Shown here: positions 14,501-24,659 of the stretch, piece by piece
Numbering within the stretch: the stretch's first letter is position 1
Layout of the letters: each line of letters begins with the position of its first letter
DNA from: Anaspis maculata
Lineage: Eukaryota; Arthropoda; Insecta; Coleoptera; Scraptiidae
Assembly (NCBI GenBank): GCA_949128115.1
Contig: OX421966.1
Coordinates: 34,365,042-34,429,041 of the forward strand
Length of the DNA: 64,000 bases
Direction: 5' to 3'
Notes under the pieces: generated by a model
What the model was told of the DNA's origin: nothing
The model's input: the letters and a program-made list of their open reading frames with translations, nothing else
Database searches by the model: none
Position numbers and translations under genes: made by a program

Positions 14501-17500
14501 CATTTATGATGGAAAAAATTGGTCACTATAGCAATCGTAATGCAACGGAAACTTGCCAATGGTTCATTTTGAACCACCCCGGGCTATTCAACATGTAATG
14601 CAATGTTGCAGCATGCTTCGTTTTCCATAGTCCCAAAAGAGGCGCTGGTCCTTACAACTTCGGAGGGTCAATGGGATCAAATTGTTTCACGATACATTTG
14701 ACAGAGCTATTGTGTACGTTCCTGTCCACTTTTAAGGGTCAGCAAAACCGCTGGCAGTATCTGCACCAGAACTTCAAAAATTACAAAAAATCAATAAGTC
14801 TTTGAAAAAACAGAATACAATCAAAAATCCAAAACCTTTTCGGGATACATATTGGTGTACGCTTTCCGAAAATGTCACTCAGAAAATTCTGCGACTTGTT
14901 TTCTCAAAACGGGACCTTGATCATTTTTCCGCTCCTTTCATTGTCACCCTGTATATCGTACAGAGGGTCAACAATCAGGTGATCTAAGGTGTTGTGTTGA
15001 CCTTGTGGTTGATAGTCGCCGCGGTAGAAGCGAAATATGGGTACATTACTGCACTTCAATCTAGAAGGGAGAAAATTTGCATATTTGTTACTGGGTCTAT
15101 ACTAGACGATTTGACCCGCATTACCTCTTTTTTTATCGGCCGGAATCCAAGATGGCGGCCGATTTCGAAGGTGACCTCCAAAGAATCGGAATTTGTTAAA
15201 TTGTGACCTATAAAGGCGCGGAGAGTGTCATTTCCCGCTGATTCGACCTGACAGATTACGACGAAATTGTTTATTTTCCAAAATGGCGGTTATTGTTAAA
15301 AATCTCTTCAAAAAAAAACTCAAAAATTGCAGAAAAAAAGTTCAACTACAAAGTCCCTGAGAAACGGTTGACCCGATCGACTTAAAATTTGGCATGCAGA
15401 CATTGTTGGTCTGTGGAATGAGCCCATAAGTTTTTGACTGTCATCTGTCTAACAGAACTGTCACTATCAACAAATGTCAGTAGTTGTATCTCATGGAGCT
15501 CAACTTGCAATCTGTTATTTGGAAGCCCTTAAAAACTGTATTCAGAACAATTGGAAGTATTACTTTATCTGTCATTTGTCAAATAATGGAGAACGTCAAA
15601 GTTCAAAATTTTACCATTTAATGGGGTGTTTTCTCTGCAGTTGTCAAGTTGTCAAGTAGATGGCAGCAGGGGCCAACCCGGGTTATTTTCCCACTACTTT
15701 TTGAACGGTTCTCTCATGGAGGGGGTTTTCCTTTTGACTCTGGTGTCTGCCTGCCGGGTCGGCTGTCATGTCAAGTCAAGAATGGATGTGTGTCGTCAGA
15801 GGTGAGGAAGGAATTAGATGGAAAAAACTACGTACACTTGGCTTTCAGAGTGGAGGTCTTTAGTATAGATGTTTTTGAAGAAGAGCATAATTGTATTCTT
15901 GAACATGGACAGTGGGGCACACGGCACGGTGGCAGGTAGGTTGCAATAGGTTTCAAATCGGCCAGCGCCGGCGTGCCCGCGAACTGCTCTTCGAGTGCTG
16001 TCTCCCGGACGGTCCCTCTGGCAAACATTTACACGGTCATTGGGCCCTTTCAGCCCTCGAAAATCACCAAAACCGACCAGTACAACCCCACGTTCAATAT
16101 TTTTTTTCAGCAAATGTCAGTCATATGGTCGTTGCTGTCATCTTCATTGTTGGAGTGATCAGTGGCAGGTGACAAAGTGCTGGGTGTAGCACGTGTAGCA
16201 TGATGCTGCTAGGCAATATAGCGTTACGCATACACATCCCTGACAGACACACAAACGGGCTGAAGAGATACGAGATACCAACATGGAGCAGGTAGGCTTA
16301 CCAACCAACAGTAACCTAGTGATAAACCCGGGTTGGCCCCTGCTGCCATCTATCGTCTTCTTCAGTGGCGAAACACCCCATTATTCAAAATCTATCCAAT
16401 GGATTGGAACCAAACTTGGCAAAAAGAAACACAACAAAAGTGTCAAACTATGTCTGCACTTGCAGTTTTCCACCGTTTTCCAGTCGGACGTTATGAATTT
16501 TCAAAATTTCTCCAAGCCGCTGCCACCCGAGAGGGCCTTTCACCCGTGTTTTCACCAAGACGACTCGCTTTTGATGCAGGACTACACTAAAAAATTTATT
16601 CCTGCTCGGGGATCGACTTTTTTCGAAAAATTCCAACTGATTTCGAAAGGAGATTGAATTGGGCGTCATGTAGACTCATTTTCACTATCGACACGGTTCC
16701 GGTATTCCGACGGTAATTGTTTCAGAATGAAATTTGCACATTCCGTGAATTTGAAAAAACTGAAGTGCATACTTCGAGATGTGATGAGCCTCACGAAATA
16801 TTCAGTTAGGTGCAGACATGCTGAAAATGAAAGTTGGAGGAAAGATTTAGTTAATTTCAGGAGCAAAAACTTCCGAACATCCTACCCGAAGGAACGATTC
16901 GCACCGCAGACCATTCAGCAATCTCAAATTATAGGAAAAACTCATATTTTTATCAAATACTTAAGGACGGAGTTGAATTAGTAAAATAAGCGTGGGAAAT
17001 CAATCCGTCTGGGTTTATTCCTTGACGGATTTCCACCATTTTGGTCTCTTTCGAAAGCTACAATAGTCCGGATGCTAGTTGAAAGTACCTTGCATTTTTT
17101 GATGAGAAGATGTCACTTGGTGGAGATGTTCTTTGCATCATACTCTTTCGGTCCAGAAAGGTAGCCATCAGCGCCATCCATGCCGGCGGTGTATACAGGG
17201 TGATACAGAAAAAAAAAGTTGAAAAATTATATTCAAATCACCGAAACATGTGGAGACGTGTAATTCACCACATACATTACCCATTTTCTGCTTATGGAGT
17301 CACAGCAAACTGTTCTTGATTATCTTGAACCGTCTTTGAAATGTAGCGGAAAACCAGAAAAAGAAACAAGAACACTCTTTTTTCCATAAATAAGTAATTC
17401 TCTGAGATATTGACCTAATACATAGTATTTATAAAAAAAAGTAATGTTAGAAATGATATGAGCTGGGTAGCCAATTTCTAAGCCAACTATTTCCAGAAAT

Positions 17501-20500
17501 ACGATTGTCAACTTTTTTTTTCCTCTTGAGCACCATCTTGAATCTGCCCTGTGAGGCATCGTTAAAAAAGTGATTGGTTATTATAATAATGGTAACATGA
17601 AATCATTCCATCGCAAAAACAACCTCCTCATCATAATTTAGTGACCTCTTCGACGGAAAAGAATTGTCATTCACGTATTTTTTGGATCTTCAGAGCTTTA
17701 GTGCCCATGATGGCATTTGCAACAACTGGAATGGTGAAATATGTTACGCATTATTAACTTTAATGTACTTTGAGGTAGCCCACCAAGTTTCACCATCATC
17801 AATTCAGAGGTTTGTTCTTAAAGGCTGTTTGAACAAAATCTGTGTCGTTTTTTTTTATGAAAAATACAAAATATTGGGTCTCTCGCCCTCACTTGATCCC
17901 TCACTGAAGATAGCCTGAAACCGACAGTCTCCGAATTTTTCATGATAATGGTTCAGTGGGAAGTGCTCTTCAATGTTTAGTTGTCAAAAATTGCATAGTT
18001 GCGTTCAGATTCCAGATAGAGAGCGACAAAGAAGTTCATTAAGTAAAAAAGACATAAATCACAGTCGAGAAAAAACTAGTCCAGAGCTAGACTGAAAGCT
18101 GTCTGGAGACCTTGCTTTTTATAACATGAATGTGCAATTTGGTACACTGTTAGAGCCTCAAGTTAGTAATGTTTCAAGCCTTTCACCCACGCTTGAAAGT
18201 CTTACAGAACCTGTGTATTGCGGGAAGCCTATCTAAAAGGGACATTTCCGGGATTTCTCCGTTGCATTGAAAGTTGTGTCTTTTTTTCACTGCATGAACT
18301 TCTTTGTCGCTCTCTGTCTGGAATCTTAACGCAACTATGCAGATTCTGACAACTACACATTGAACAGCAGTTCTCTGTGAACCATTAGCATAAAAATTTT
18401 GGAGACTTTCGGTTTCAGGCTTTCCTCAACGAGGGATCAAATAAGGGTGAAAGATCCAATATTTTGCATTTTCCATGAAAAAATTGAACAAATTTTGTTC
18501 AAACAGCTTTTAAGAACAAACCTTTCGATTGATGATTGCAAAACTTGGTAGGCTACCTCAAAGTACATGAAGGTTCATAATGCGTAACATATTTTACCAT
18601 TCCAGATGTTGCAAATACCATCATGGGCAGAAGCTTTGAAGAGCCAGAAAATACGTGAATGGCAATTCTTTCCCGCCGAAGAGGTCGCTAAATTATGATG
18701 AGGAGGTTTTTTTTACGATGCAATGATTACATATTACCATTATTATGATAACCAATCACTTTTTCAACGATGCCTCACAGGGCAAATTCAAGATGGTGCT
18801 CAAGAGGAAAAAAAAGTTGACAATCGTATTTCTGGGAATAGTTGACTTAGGAATGAGCTACCCAGCTCATATCATTTCAAATATTACTTTTTGTAGAAAT
18901 ATCAAGTATTGTGTCAATATCTCTGAGAATCACATATTAATGGGAAAAAGAGTGTTTTTGTTTTTTTTCTGTTTTCCCCCTAGATTTCAAAGACGGTTTA
19001 AGGTAATCAAGAACGGTTTGCTGTGACTTTATGAGCGTAAAACAGTGATGTATGTGGTAAATTACACGTCTTCACATGCTTCGGTTATTTAAATATAATT
19101 TTCCAACTTTTTTTTCTGTTTCACCCTGTATACGCTGCCGGCATGGATGACGCTGATGGCTACCTTTCTGGATCGGAAGAGTATGATGCAAAGAACATTT
19201 CCATCAAGTAGCATCTTCTCATCAGAAAATGCAAGGTTCATTCCATTTTATGCAACTAGCATCCGGACTACAAGGATGTATTTAGGTTTGAGGCCAATTG
19301 GTCTTATCGGAAAGTAAAACACCTCGTAGTGGCCGAAAAGCGAACCAAGGAGGTATGACCCCACTGTAGAAATTCCTGTCCTACCGACCTAACAGACCAC
19401 GTCAAAATTTCGAATTACGTCAAAATAATTTCGATTCCAAAGTCAAATTCAAGAAGAAAGCTTTCATTGCACAAACGTTTATTGTCAAGAATCGTAAGTA
19501 GGTACCCGTGGGTCCTTGCCTATTATCAATGGCACTGCTGCGGATAGAGTAAAGGGTGTAAGACACCCGACTTTGTGTCTCTGGATGCAACACTGACACC
19601 AGTCCAGTGACCACAGCACGCACAGCAGGGCATGAATATGAAGAGATCTTCCTCGGCTCTCGATCTCCAGCACGACACTGACAATCACAATGATCAGTTA
19701 ATCACAGTCCAATCACGATCAATACAGAAAATACCTTTTTTTGTATTCCATTTTTAGGGACTTGTTCGGGTAGCTTCCACGTTCCAAAGTTAATTTTACA
19801 TTCACAATAAATTTTCTCCATTATAATAAAATAGCAGGTACTACGGTCGAAAATGTTCCACTTTCAAACACAATGTAGCCTGAAAGGTATGTCTGTGACT
19901 GCCACTACAGGAGTCGATGTTTTTCGCTGAAATTCAGCTCGTGAGACTCTGATAAAGCTTTTGTCAGCTTGACACAGACAAATTTTAAAATTGTTTTGAC
20001 GTTGATGAGTTTGGTAACCTTGGTAACACAGGGTTGGTAAAACAGGGATTTCTACAGTTGGGTCATACTTTGCGACTTTCCGATAAGGTCAATGGGGTAC
20101 TTGCCAATGGAATAGATTCAGCTGGAAATACTTTTGATTGCTAGTATAAGTGATAAGGGGACTCTACTGAGAATTTCACAAAAATCCCGTCGTTTTCTAC
20201 AGAAAAAAACGAATTTGAAAAATCCTCCTAAAAGCTTCGCGCCAGGACAGGGATTTTGAGTGGGGTTGGTCTGACTGTGTGACAATGGAATAATCAAGAA
20301 TGTCAGGGATGTCACTGTGACACTGTCATTTTGAACATGCTATCGCAAAACCGGTTTCCTATCGAATTCTCTCACCGTGAGCATTTAGACAATAAAATCG
20401 AACAATGTTTCGTAGAAACTGACTCCAGAAACCTTTTATAACACTGGCTCAGTCGAGATAATTTATTTCCAGGGGAAAATCTGGAGGATCACCAAATAGC

Positions 20501-23282
20501 ACAGAAATAAGAGGCCGAAAATGAACAGTGAGCTTTTATAGGTTCATCATTAGCATACAATTCCGGATAGGTAATACTTTAGAGCTACAAGAGATCCATG
20601 TGAGGAGGACGCGATGGATCTCCAAATAAAATGTGGGGAGCAGGAACACTGATGTCCGAAATGAAGCCGAGGGTCAGCCAGGTCAGAGCACGGGTGACAA
20701 ACATGCGAAAGGCTTTTAGGTGGACAGCACTGAAGACTAAAGAAAGAGACTAGTTAGGTTGAACAAGAAATGAACAAAACGAGTAGGTACTTACCGCGTA
20801 GATCAAAGCCTCGATCAAAGCAGTCAAAGGCAAAAAAAAAGGGCACAGGAAGAAATTACGGTCGGCGGTTTGACGTTGTCAGTCAGACTCAGATCTTGTT
20901 GTTGTTTGAAAACGGCACCTTGACGACGTTATATCATTGCCAACCCAATGAGGAAAAAGAGCCCTTCTATGTTCTATATCTAATATATTTGTGACGTCAC
21001 AAATATATTTTTAAAACACGCATTGCGGTCGCAATTTTGGGAATTTAGGGAAAAGAAAAAATACGGGTACATTATTTTTAACCATACTATCGATTAAGCC
21101 AATAAAAAAAAATTAGGCAAGTACCCCAATGGGGTACTATCCAAAAATTATCCAAAAATAATTTTTTTTCGAATGTCAAAATTTAATGTTTTTGATGGAT
21201 TTCGGAAATGCCAATGGGCTCAAACCAAAGTACATCCTTGTAGCTTTCGAAAGAGACCAAAATGGTAAGAATCCGCCAAAGAATAAACCCACACGGATTG
21301 ATTTCGCAACGCTTATTTCACCAATATGACTCCGTCCTTAACACAGGCCTCAACAATTGAAATACAAATTCAAGTCAATTTCTTGCATCGGTCATCATTC
21401 TTGATCCTTTAGCCATTATATTCATAATCTGTCACCCCAAATTAGTGATAAACAACACTTCTGGCGACCTCAAAGCTTCAAGTTGAAAATTTCCGATTTC
21501 TGACTTTCTGGAAGCCATTTTGAATAATTGCGCCGCCATTTTGAATTATTCAAAGGAAAATTTCGTAACTAGTGATTCAGAATTAGTAGGAACTGACACT
21601 TCTTGCGCCTTTATGGCTCAAAATTAGATAATTCAAATTATTGAACACCACAAAAATTTACAAAATCGGTTGATGTTTTCTCGAGAAATTGTCATTTGAA
21701 TCGAGACCAAATTTCGGGGTGATCCGTAGACCATTTGGGACACATATGCCCGATTGCACAAACGTGGTATCAAATTTTAGTTCGGTTCCAAACAGGGGAT
21801 CAAATGTTTAAAAGTTGAATGAAATGCAAATCCGATTACTTCAAGGAGAGAACATGAAGGGAATACAAAATATTATAGCCCCTTATGATTATTTGTATGC
21901 AGAAACAAACTTGGGGTAACACGCACTTGTCGCTTATTTTTTATTGCAAAGAAAAAATTTGACAGCTCCGGTAAGATGTGTTCTACAAGCCAAAATTAGG
22001 TTGTTTGACCTGTGTTTTGATATCTGAATAATCACCTGGAGCTATATTTTGTATTCCCACCATAATCTTCCCCTTGAAGTAACTGAGTCTGCATTTTATT
22101 CCATTTCAAAAATTTGTTCCCGTGTTTAATACCGAACTAAAATTTGATACCAACATTGTGCAATCGGGCATGAGTGTGTATATTTTTGAAAGCAGTGACT
22201 CACGGCAATTTAAAATTAGCGAAATTCGAAAAAAAAAGTGCACACCATCTGTTATTAAATCTAAACTTTTTGTCACGGAATTATTCATCTTCTACTTGAC
22301 AGTTGTTGTGCCAAATTCATTCCTTGAATCCAAAAAACGAGGTCCCTACGATTTTTGAAAATAAACCTCGAAATTACTAAAAACTTCAATTCTAATTTTC
22401 TAGTTGGGAGCACTGCCACAAAGTTAAGAACAAATACACACTTATAATAGAGCTTGAAAAGCTCAACAAGATAATGAAAATCAAAACTAGGGCACTCGGT
22501 AGGGCATTTAATTGAAAAATCCTTCATTTTTGTTACAGCACATAAATGGGGCATGTTGCATAATAGTAGTTGCCGGTAGTTGCAAATAAAGTCGGAGTCG
22601 AACTTTTCAAGTCAATAATTTTATGTATTAGATGTGCTTTTGTATCCCGTAAAGGAAGGGCGCTAGGAGAACTCGACGCACTTTTGCAGGACCTTGTATA
22701 AGGGCGAGTGCAGGCAATTCACCGAGGGCGTGTGACTGCTGTACAACTCCTGTTTTATACAGTAGGAATTAGGAACAGGAATACTATAGGAAAATAAATA
22801 GATGAGGACTTTTTCTAAAAAAAAGGAGGGAAAAATATACCAATGGTTCAAAATTAGTGACGTCAAAAAATTGAGTGTTGTCAATCTTGACTTGATTATC
22901 TCATGAAATGTTGAAATGTGCCTTGAAAAACGGTCAGTTTGTGAGTTTTCTGCAATAATTTCAATATACATTAGAAAATAATCGAATACTTTTCCACGGC
23001 ACACCCTGAACACTCTCGATCAAAGTTTTAGCCACTAACGCGTGAATTAATTCAGCTCGATGATTAAAATCTGAACTGAGTGTTAAAATAATTAGTTTTC
23101 TGATATCAGTGAACGCTAATCCACTAACGTCGGTGCCCATAAATTGAACTAAAATATAGTAATGATGAAAAATGAAAATACATAATACATAATGATATGA
23201 AAAAAATCTTGATCTTACCTTTGTCGACGAAAACCAGCACCACCACCAGCAGTGACAATCCCGCAGCTGTAATGTGCACCAT
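5334..23282 (-). CDS. Ly6/uPAR (quiver-like) GPI-anchored protein, 3 coding exons
   Basis: Joined exons are 23282-23219, 8362-8129 and 5551-5334 (64+234+218 nt), giving 171 aa plus stop. Both introns are phase 1 and join cleanly as G|GT and G|TT, with GT and AG at every junction. Residues 1-21 form a hydrophobic signal peptide. The mature part has ten cysteines (29, 32, 40, 55, 93, 110, 121, 137, 140, 145) in three-finger Ly6 order, ending in the diagnostic C-N pair (145-146) after Ser-Asp-Asn. There is one N-glycosylation sequon at Asn61. The C-terminal 20 residues are hydrophobic and end at the stop, as expected for a GPI-attachment signal. In insects this family acts at the cell surface in septate junctions, channel or receptor modulation, and trafficking. 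Which member this is cannot be told here. The start is the first in-frame ATG of the signal-peptide exon. Intron 1 is 14.9 kb and full of foldback elements. Confidence 0.85.
5990..6210. repeat. dispersed repeat, copy 1 (Ly6 intron 2)
   Basis: A segment of about 210 bases recurs in reverse complement at 48375-48600 with high identity, sharing AAGCAAGTTTCAAACAGTTT and GACACACCGCAAG. No coding content. The rest of Ly6 intron 2 from 5552 to 6458 shows nothing I recognise apart from the partial host repeat at 6270-6458. Confidence 0.7.
6270..6458. repeat. diverged dispersed repeat flanking element A
   Basis: Words such as GCCATCTTGG, AACTTG...GTATAAC and GATTTTGAGGTCCG reappear in the same order at 7490-7640, on the other side of element A. 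They are diverged direct copies of an older repeat. Similar GCCATnTTG blocks occur near 15160, 21510, 42340 and 44360. Confidence 0.45.
6459..7468. mobile_element. element A, copy 1 (about 1.0 kb, short TIRs)
   Basis: Ends TGGGGTACTTGCC / GGCAAGTACCCCA. Nearly identical to copy 2 at 20093-21128 except for a 46-base gap near 6577 and a replaced segment near 7200. No protein is encoded. Near 7323-7350 there is a 28-base perfect palindrome centred on TGACGTCA. It lies in intron 2 of the Ly6 gene. Confidence 0.85.
7469..8051. other. Ly6 intron 2, remaining part
   Basis: Diverged dispersed-repeat sequence to about 7640, then AT-rich DNA with a T/A run near 7795-7825. Nothing else recognised. Confidence 0.5.
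8129..8362 (-). CDS. Ly6 gene coding exon 2
   Basis: The acceptor is ATTTTCAG|GT and the donor is CAAAG|GTAAAAAC. The exon encodes residues 22-99, including the opening C-Y-S-C pair typical of Ly6 fingers and cysteines 40, 55 and 93. Phase 1 at both ends matches exons 1 and 3. Confidence 0.85.
8529..9711. mobile_element. foldback element 4 (Ly6 intron 1)
   Basis: Arms of about 580 bases meet near 9120, with ends ACTACGCACAAGTCAATACG and its mirror. Nested inside are paired TACAGGGTGTTCAATA / TTGAACACCCTGTAC (8696 and 9545) and TTACAGGGTGAATAC / GTTCACCCTGTAA (8856 and 9398), which suggests a smaller element captured inside both arms. Confidence 0.85.
10114..11128. mobile_element. MITE C, copy 1, split by foldback B
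   Basis: Outer ends ATGGGTAGTA...AATAAAAAATAAGCA and the mirror ending TACCCAT. The intact relative is at 50891-51026. Foldback B at 10229-11098 has inserted within it. Confidence 0.65.
10229..11098. mobile_element. foldback B, copy 1
   Basis: Ends GGACAGGGAGCTGGTGCCTC and TTTTGAGGTCCCTGTCC. Arms of about 420 bases share AAAACTTACGTCATAAGGTA. A second copy is at 28016-28868. An inner TACAGGGTG lies near 10640. No coding content. Confidence 0.85.
11130..12305. mobile_element. foldback element 5
   Basis: Starts TACAGGGTGATTCATGAGTG and ends with its mirror; arms of about 588 bases meet near 11718. The mirrored frames at 11147-11434 and 12046-12288 encode the same peptide because of the palindrome. 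It directly abuts MITE C. Confidence 0.88.
12306..12827. other. Ly6 intron 1, unassigned
   Basis: No gene. ACACCCTGTA motifs at 12642 and 12782 look like ends of degraded elements of the TACAGGGTG group. Confidence 0.4.
12828..13213 (+). mobile_element. tRNA-derived SINE
   Basis: The head has CCGGTAGCGCGGAGGA (A-box-like) and GGGTTCAAATCC (exact B-box fit). It is followed by a tRNA-unrelated body and an A-rich tail of AAC/AAAAAC words at 13188-13213. A short internal duplication (GATAGATTCCAATT twice) lengthens the anticodon region. Confidence 0.7.
13498..13592 (-). mobile_element. tRNA-derived SINE fragment
   Basis: On the minus strand, CTAGTTAAGTTCTTCG (A-box-like) and GGGTTCGATTCCC (perfect B box) are spaced as in a tRNA. 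Only the head is clear. Confidence 0.55.
13593..14104. other. Ly6 intron 1, unassigned
   Basis: AT-rich, with one ACACCCTGT motif near 13638. Nothing else recognised. Confidence 0.4.
14229..15010. mobile_element. foldback element 6
   Basis: Outer arms share AACACCTTAGATCACC-type ends, then TGACAATGAA / TTCATTGTCACCCTG and GAAAGCGTACACCAATAT with mirrors at 14830-14960. The central 330 bases do not pair. It interrupts the left arm of family D. Confidence 0.75.
15350..16720. repeat. dispersed repeat with an inverted insert
   Basis: Pieces 15360-15640 and 16380-16720 are found in reverse complement at 63650-63990, 62300-62476 and 63640-63800. Between them AATGGGGTGTTT..GCAGCAGGGGCCAACCCGGG at 15619-15690 is mirrored at 16320-16382, bounding about 640 bases of non-repeated DNA. 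Open frames here have no recognisable product. Confidence 0.6.
17064..19270. mobile_element. foldback element 7, 2.2 kb, with target duplication
   Basis: Starts TAGTCCGGATGCTAG and ends CTAGCATCCGGACTA. Arms of about 1.1 kb meet near 18170. It is flanked by CAA on both sides (17061-17063, 19271-19273). The unoccupied paralogous site at about 21236-21250 (minus strand) reads GCTACAAGGATG with a single CAA, which fixes the ends exactly. Inner TACAGGGTG / CACCCTGTA sit at about 17195 and 19120. No transposase frame. Confidence 0.88.
19311..20092. mobile_element. element with inverted ends, unclassified
   Basis: TTATCGGAAAG and ATGACCCCACTGTAGAAATT near 19313-19380 are mirrored by TTTCTACAGTTGGGTCAT and CTTTCCGATAA at 20046-20096. 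The internal 600 bases do not pair and show no coding content. Confidence 0.55.
20093..21128. mobile_element. element A, copy 2
   Basis: Ends TGGGGTACTTGCC / GGCAAGTACCCCA. Nearly identical to copy 1 at 6459-7468, including the 28-base TGACGTCA palindrome (about 20985-21012). It has 46 extra bases near 20205-20250. Followed at once by another TGGGGTACT. Confidence 0.85.
21739..22180. mobile_element. foldback element 8
   Basis: Arms with CACATATGCCCGATTGCAC and AAATTTTAGTTCGGT at the left are mirrored at 22130-22180. About 440 bases. It abuts the right arm of family D. Confidence 0.75.
22181..23218. other. Ly6 intron 1, 5' part
   Basis: 22270-22450 is a diverged copy of the arm of foldback 9 (shared TTGGnAGCACTGCC and GGnC..CTACGATTT words near 25720-25800). 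The rest is AT-rich and shows nothing recognisable; ATGATATGA-type A/T runs lie near 23160-23200. Confidence 0.45.
23219..23282 (-). CDS. Ly6 gene coding exon 1 (signal peptide)
   Basis: This exon carries ATG and 21 codons of a Leu/Val-rich signal peptide, then one base of codon 22. The donor is AAAG|GTAAGATC, a near-consensus site. A (GAC)n triplet tract at about 23299-23330 lies just upstream of the ATG and would be in the 5' UTR. The frame stays open upstream but holds no other ATG, so this start is the natural one. The exon was chosen because its phase and hydrophobic product fit exon 2; no transcript evidence is available. Confidence 0.75.
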
Positions 23283-23421
23283 AATAACCAAATAAAAGTC
23301 AACGACGACGACGACGACGACAACGACAACTTGACAAGAAGTTGACTTTGGAGTATTACCACCAACCACCAAGACAGCCACCGAGGAAGTGAAAGAACTC
23401 CAGAAGTAAACAATATGCGCA

Positions 23422-23705
23422 ATGGCCTTCTATATATCCCTATGGGATGACGACGTCCGACGTCGCGCGGTGGATTATTTCACTTTGCTTGCTAGTGCTA
23501 TAGCTAGGGCTTCCCCGCCGTCATCGGAGCGGCAACAAGCGACCATAACACAACTTCACCGAACGGCTCGAAAACCGACGGCGACGGGCTTGTGTATGGG
23601 TTGTGAAATGACGACGCCACGGCGTGCTGGCGCCAATTCCAGGCGTCCCGACGCTCGGAATGAGGGGCCGGTAAGAGGGAGGGCGGGGGGCGGCAGTTGA
23701 GTTCC
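23422..23705. promoter_or_regulatory. CpG-rich block upstream of Ly6 exon 1
   Basis: A GC- and CpG-dense stretch of about 280 bases in otherwise AT-rich DNA, with many ACG/GACG words and an internal G-rich run near 23683. It sits 140 bases upstream of the Ly6 start codon on the minus strand, so it is a plausible promoter or 5' UTR region. I see no clear TATA box. Open reading frames on both strands here look like a by-product of the high GC. Confidence 0.3.
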
Positions 23706-24659
23706 AGAGTGATGGCACGGGGACATTTTACTGCGCTCTATGATGTTACATAGAAGCGTTTCGTCTTTCGTCCATCAGTCATCACATCATTCTGCACTCT
23801 AGCTGATGCCAATAAGGTATCTCCAGGTATAAGTAGGTATAACAAGTTACGTATGGGCAACACCGAGGGTAACACTTACAAAATACTTGGATAATAAAAC
23901 GTCTGGCTCTTTATTCTTATTCTACGCAGCAGTCGTAGTCGGCACGAAAAATGTTAAAGAGCAAGAGATAAATTGGGGGAAAGTTATGAGAAAAGCTCGG
24001 GATCAATATCTCTATAGGTGGGATAAAAAACTATATAGGTATTCGCACACCTTGAGCTAATTAATTTTGTGTTACTGGTTCTTCTTCACAATACCTGCTT
24101 GCTAATTCAGTTATTTTCAAAGACAGTTTCTATTAATCTCCGCTTCTCTATAGATATCGCAACCAAATAAACCTTGATTTTAGATATTACTTCAAAATGA
24201 CACATGTGACGTAAGGCACACTCAGGTGAAGGACTGTACGTACCAAAGTACCGAACTACAAAGGTTGAATTTTGTACGAGCAACTTCGCGTCGGTTGCTA
24301 GTCGGACTTAAAATTGAGCCTTTAGTGATTTAGTTATCCGTAATGCCAGGCATCTGGCCTTTCACCTAAACGCCTTCGCACTGATGAGCTTTCAATAAGG
24401 GGCAAAACACGTGCCTATATGCAGCTTTTAGTCCGTTCGCCTAACATTGCTGGGCTTGGCACTGTAATGTAATAATTATTGAATTATTGGGTATATTGGG
24501 AAAGGTATAATACATCGGCAAGGTTCTGGGCAGACCTTTCGAGTACTTCGGCCCTATGCCTAGAAAGCTTTCACTGGAATGGTGATTGGCTGTTGCTACT
24601 CACTCATGGTTCGGAATGTAGGGCCCTCATTCAATATAAATACAGGGTGGTCCATCCTA
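23706..24659. other. intergenic, nothing recognised
   Basis: No convincing exon, RNA gene or repeat boundary was found. It lies between the divergent Ly6 and P450 genes, on the Ly6 promoter side. Confidence 0.4.

Larger units (their letters stand above)
14105..21745. repeat. large composite: old inverted repeat (family D) with interrupted left arm
   Basis: Right arm 21150-21740 is nearly continuous. Its reverse complement is found on the left only in pieces: 14117-14215, 15130-15240, 16960-17063 and 19271-19310, in order. The gaps hold younger insertions (14229-15010, about 15350-16700, 17064-19270), and element A copy 2 sits between the arms. Further family D pieces occur at 61510-61640. 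Confidence 0.7.

Noticed and set aside
15649..16657. Several open frames of 85-124 codons
   Set aside because: They lie in a dispersed repeat whose other copies at 62-64 kb do not keep the frames.
23124..23218. Extension of the signal-peptide frame past the donor of Ly6 exon 1
   Set aside because: A strong GTAAGATC donor at 23218 and the phase match to exon 2 show that the open frame beyond it is intron.
22961..23422. 153-codon minus-strand frame overlapping Ly6 exon 1
   Set aside because: It is in another frame from the signal peptide, Ser/Leu/Trp-rich through the GAC-repeat tract, and explained by triplet-repeat composition.
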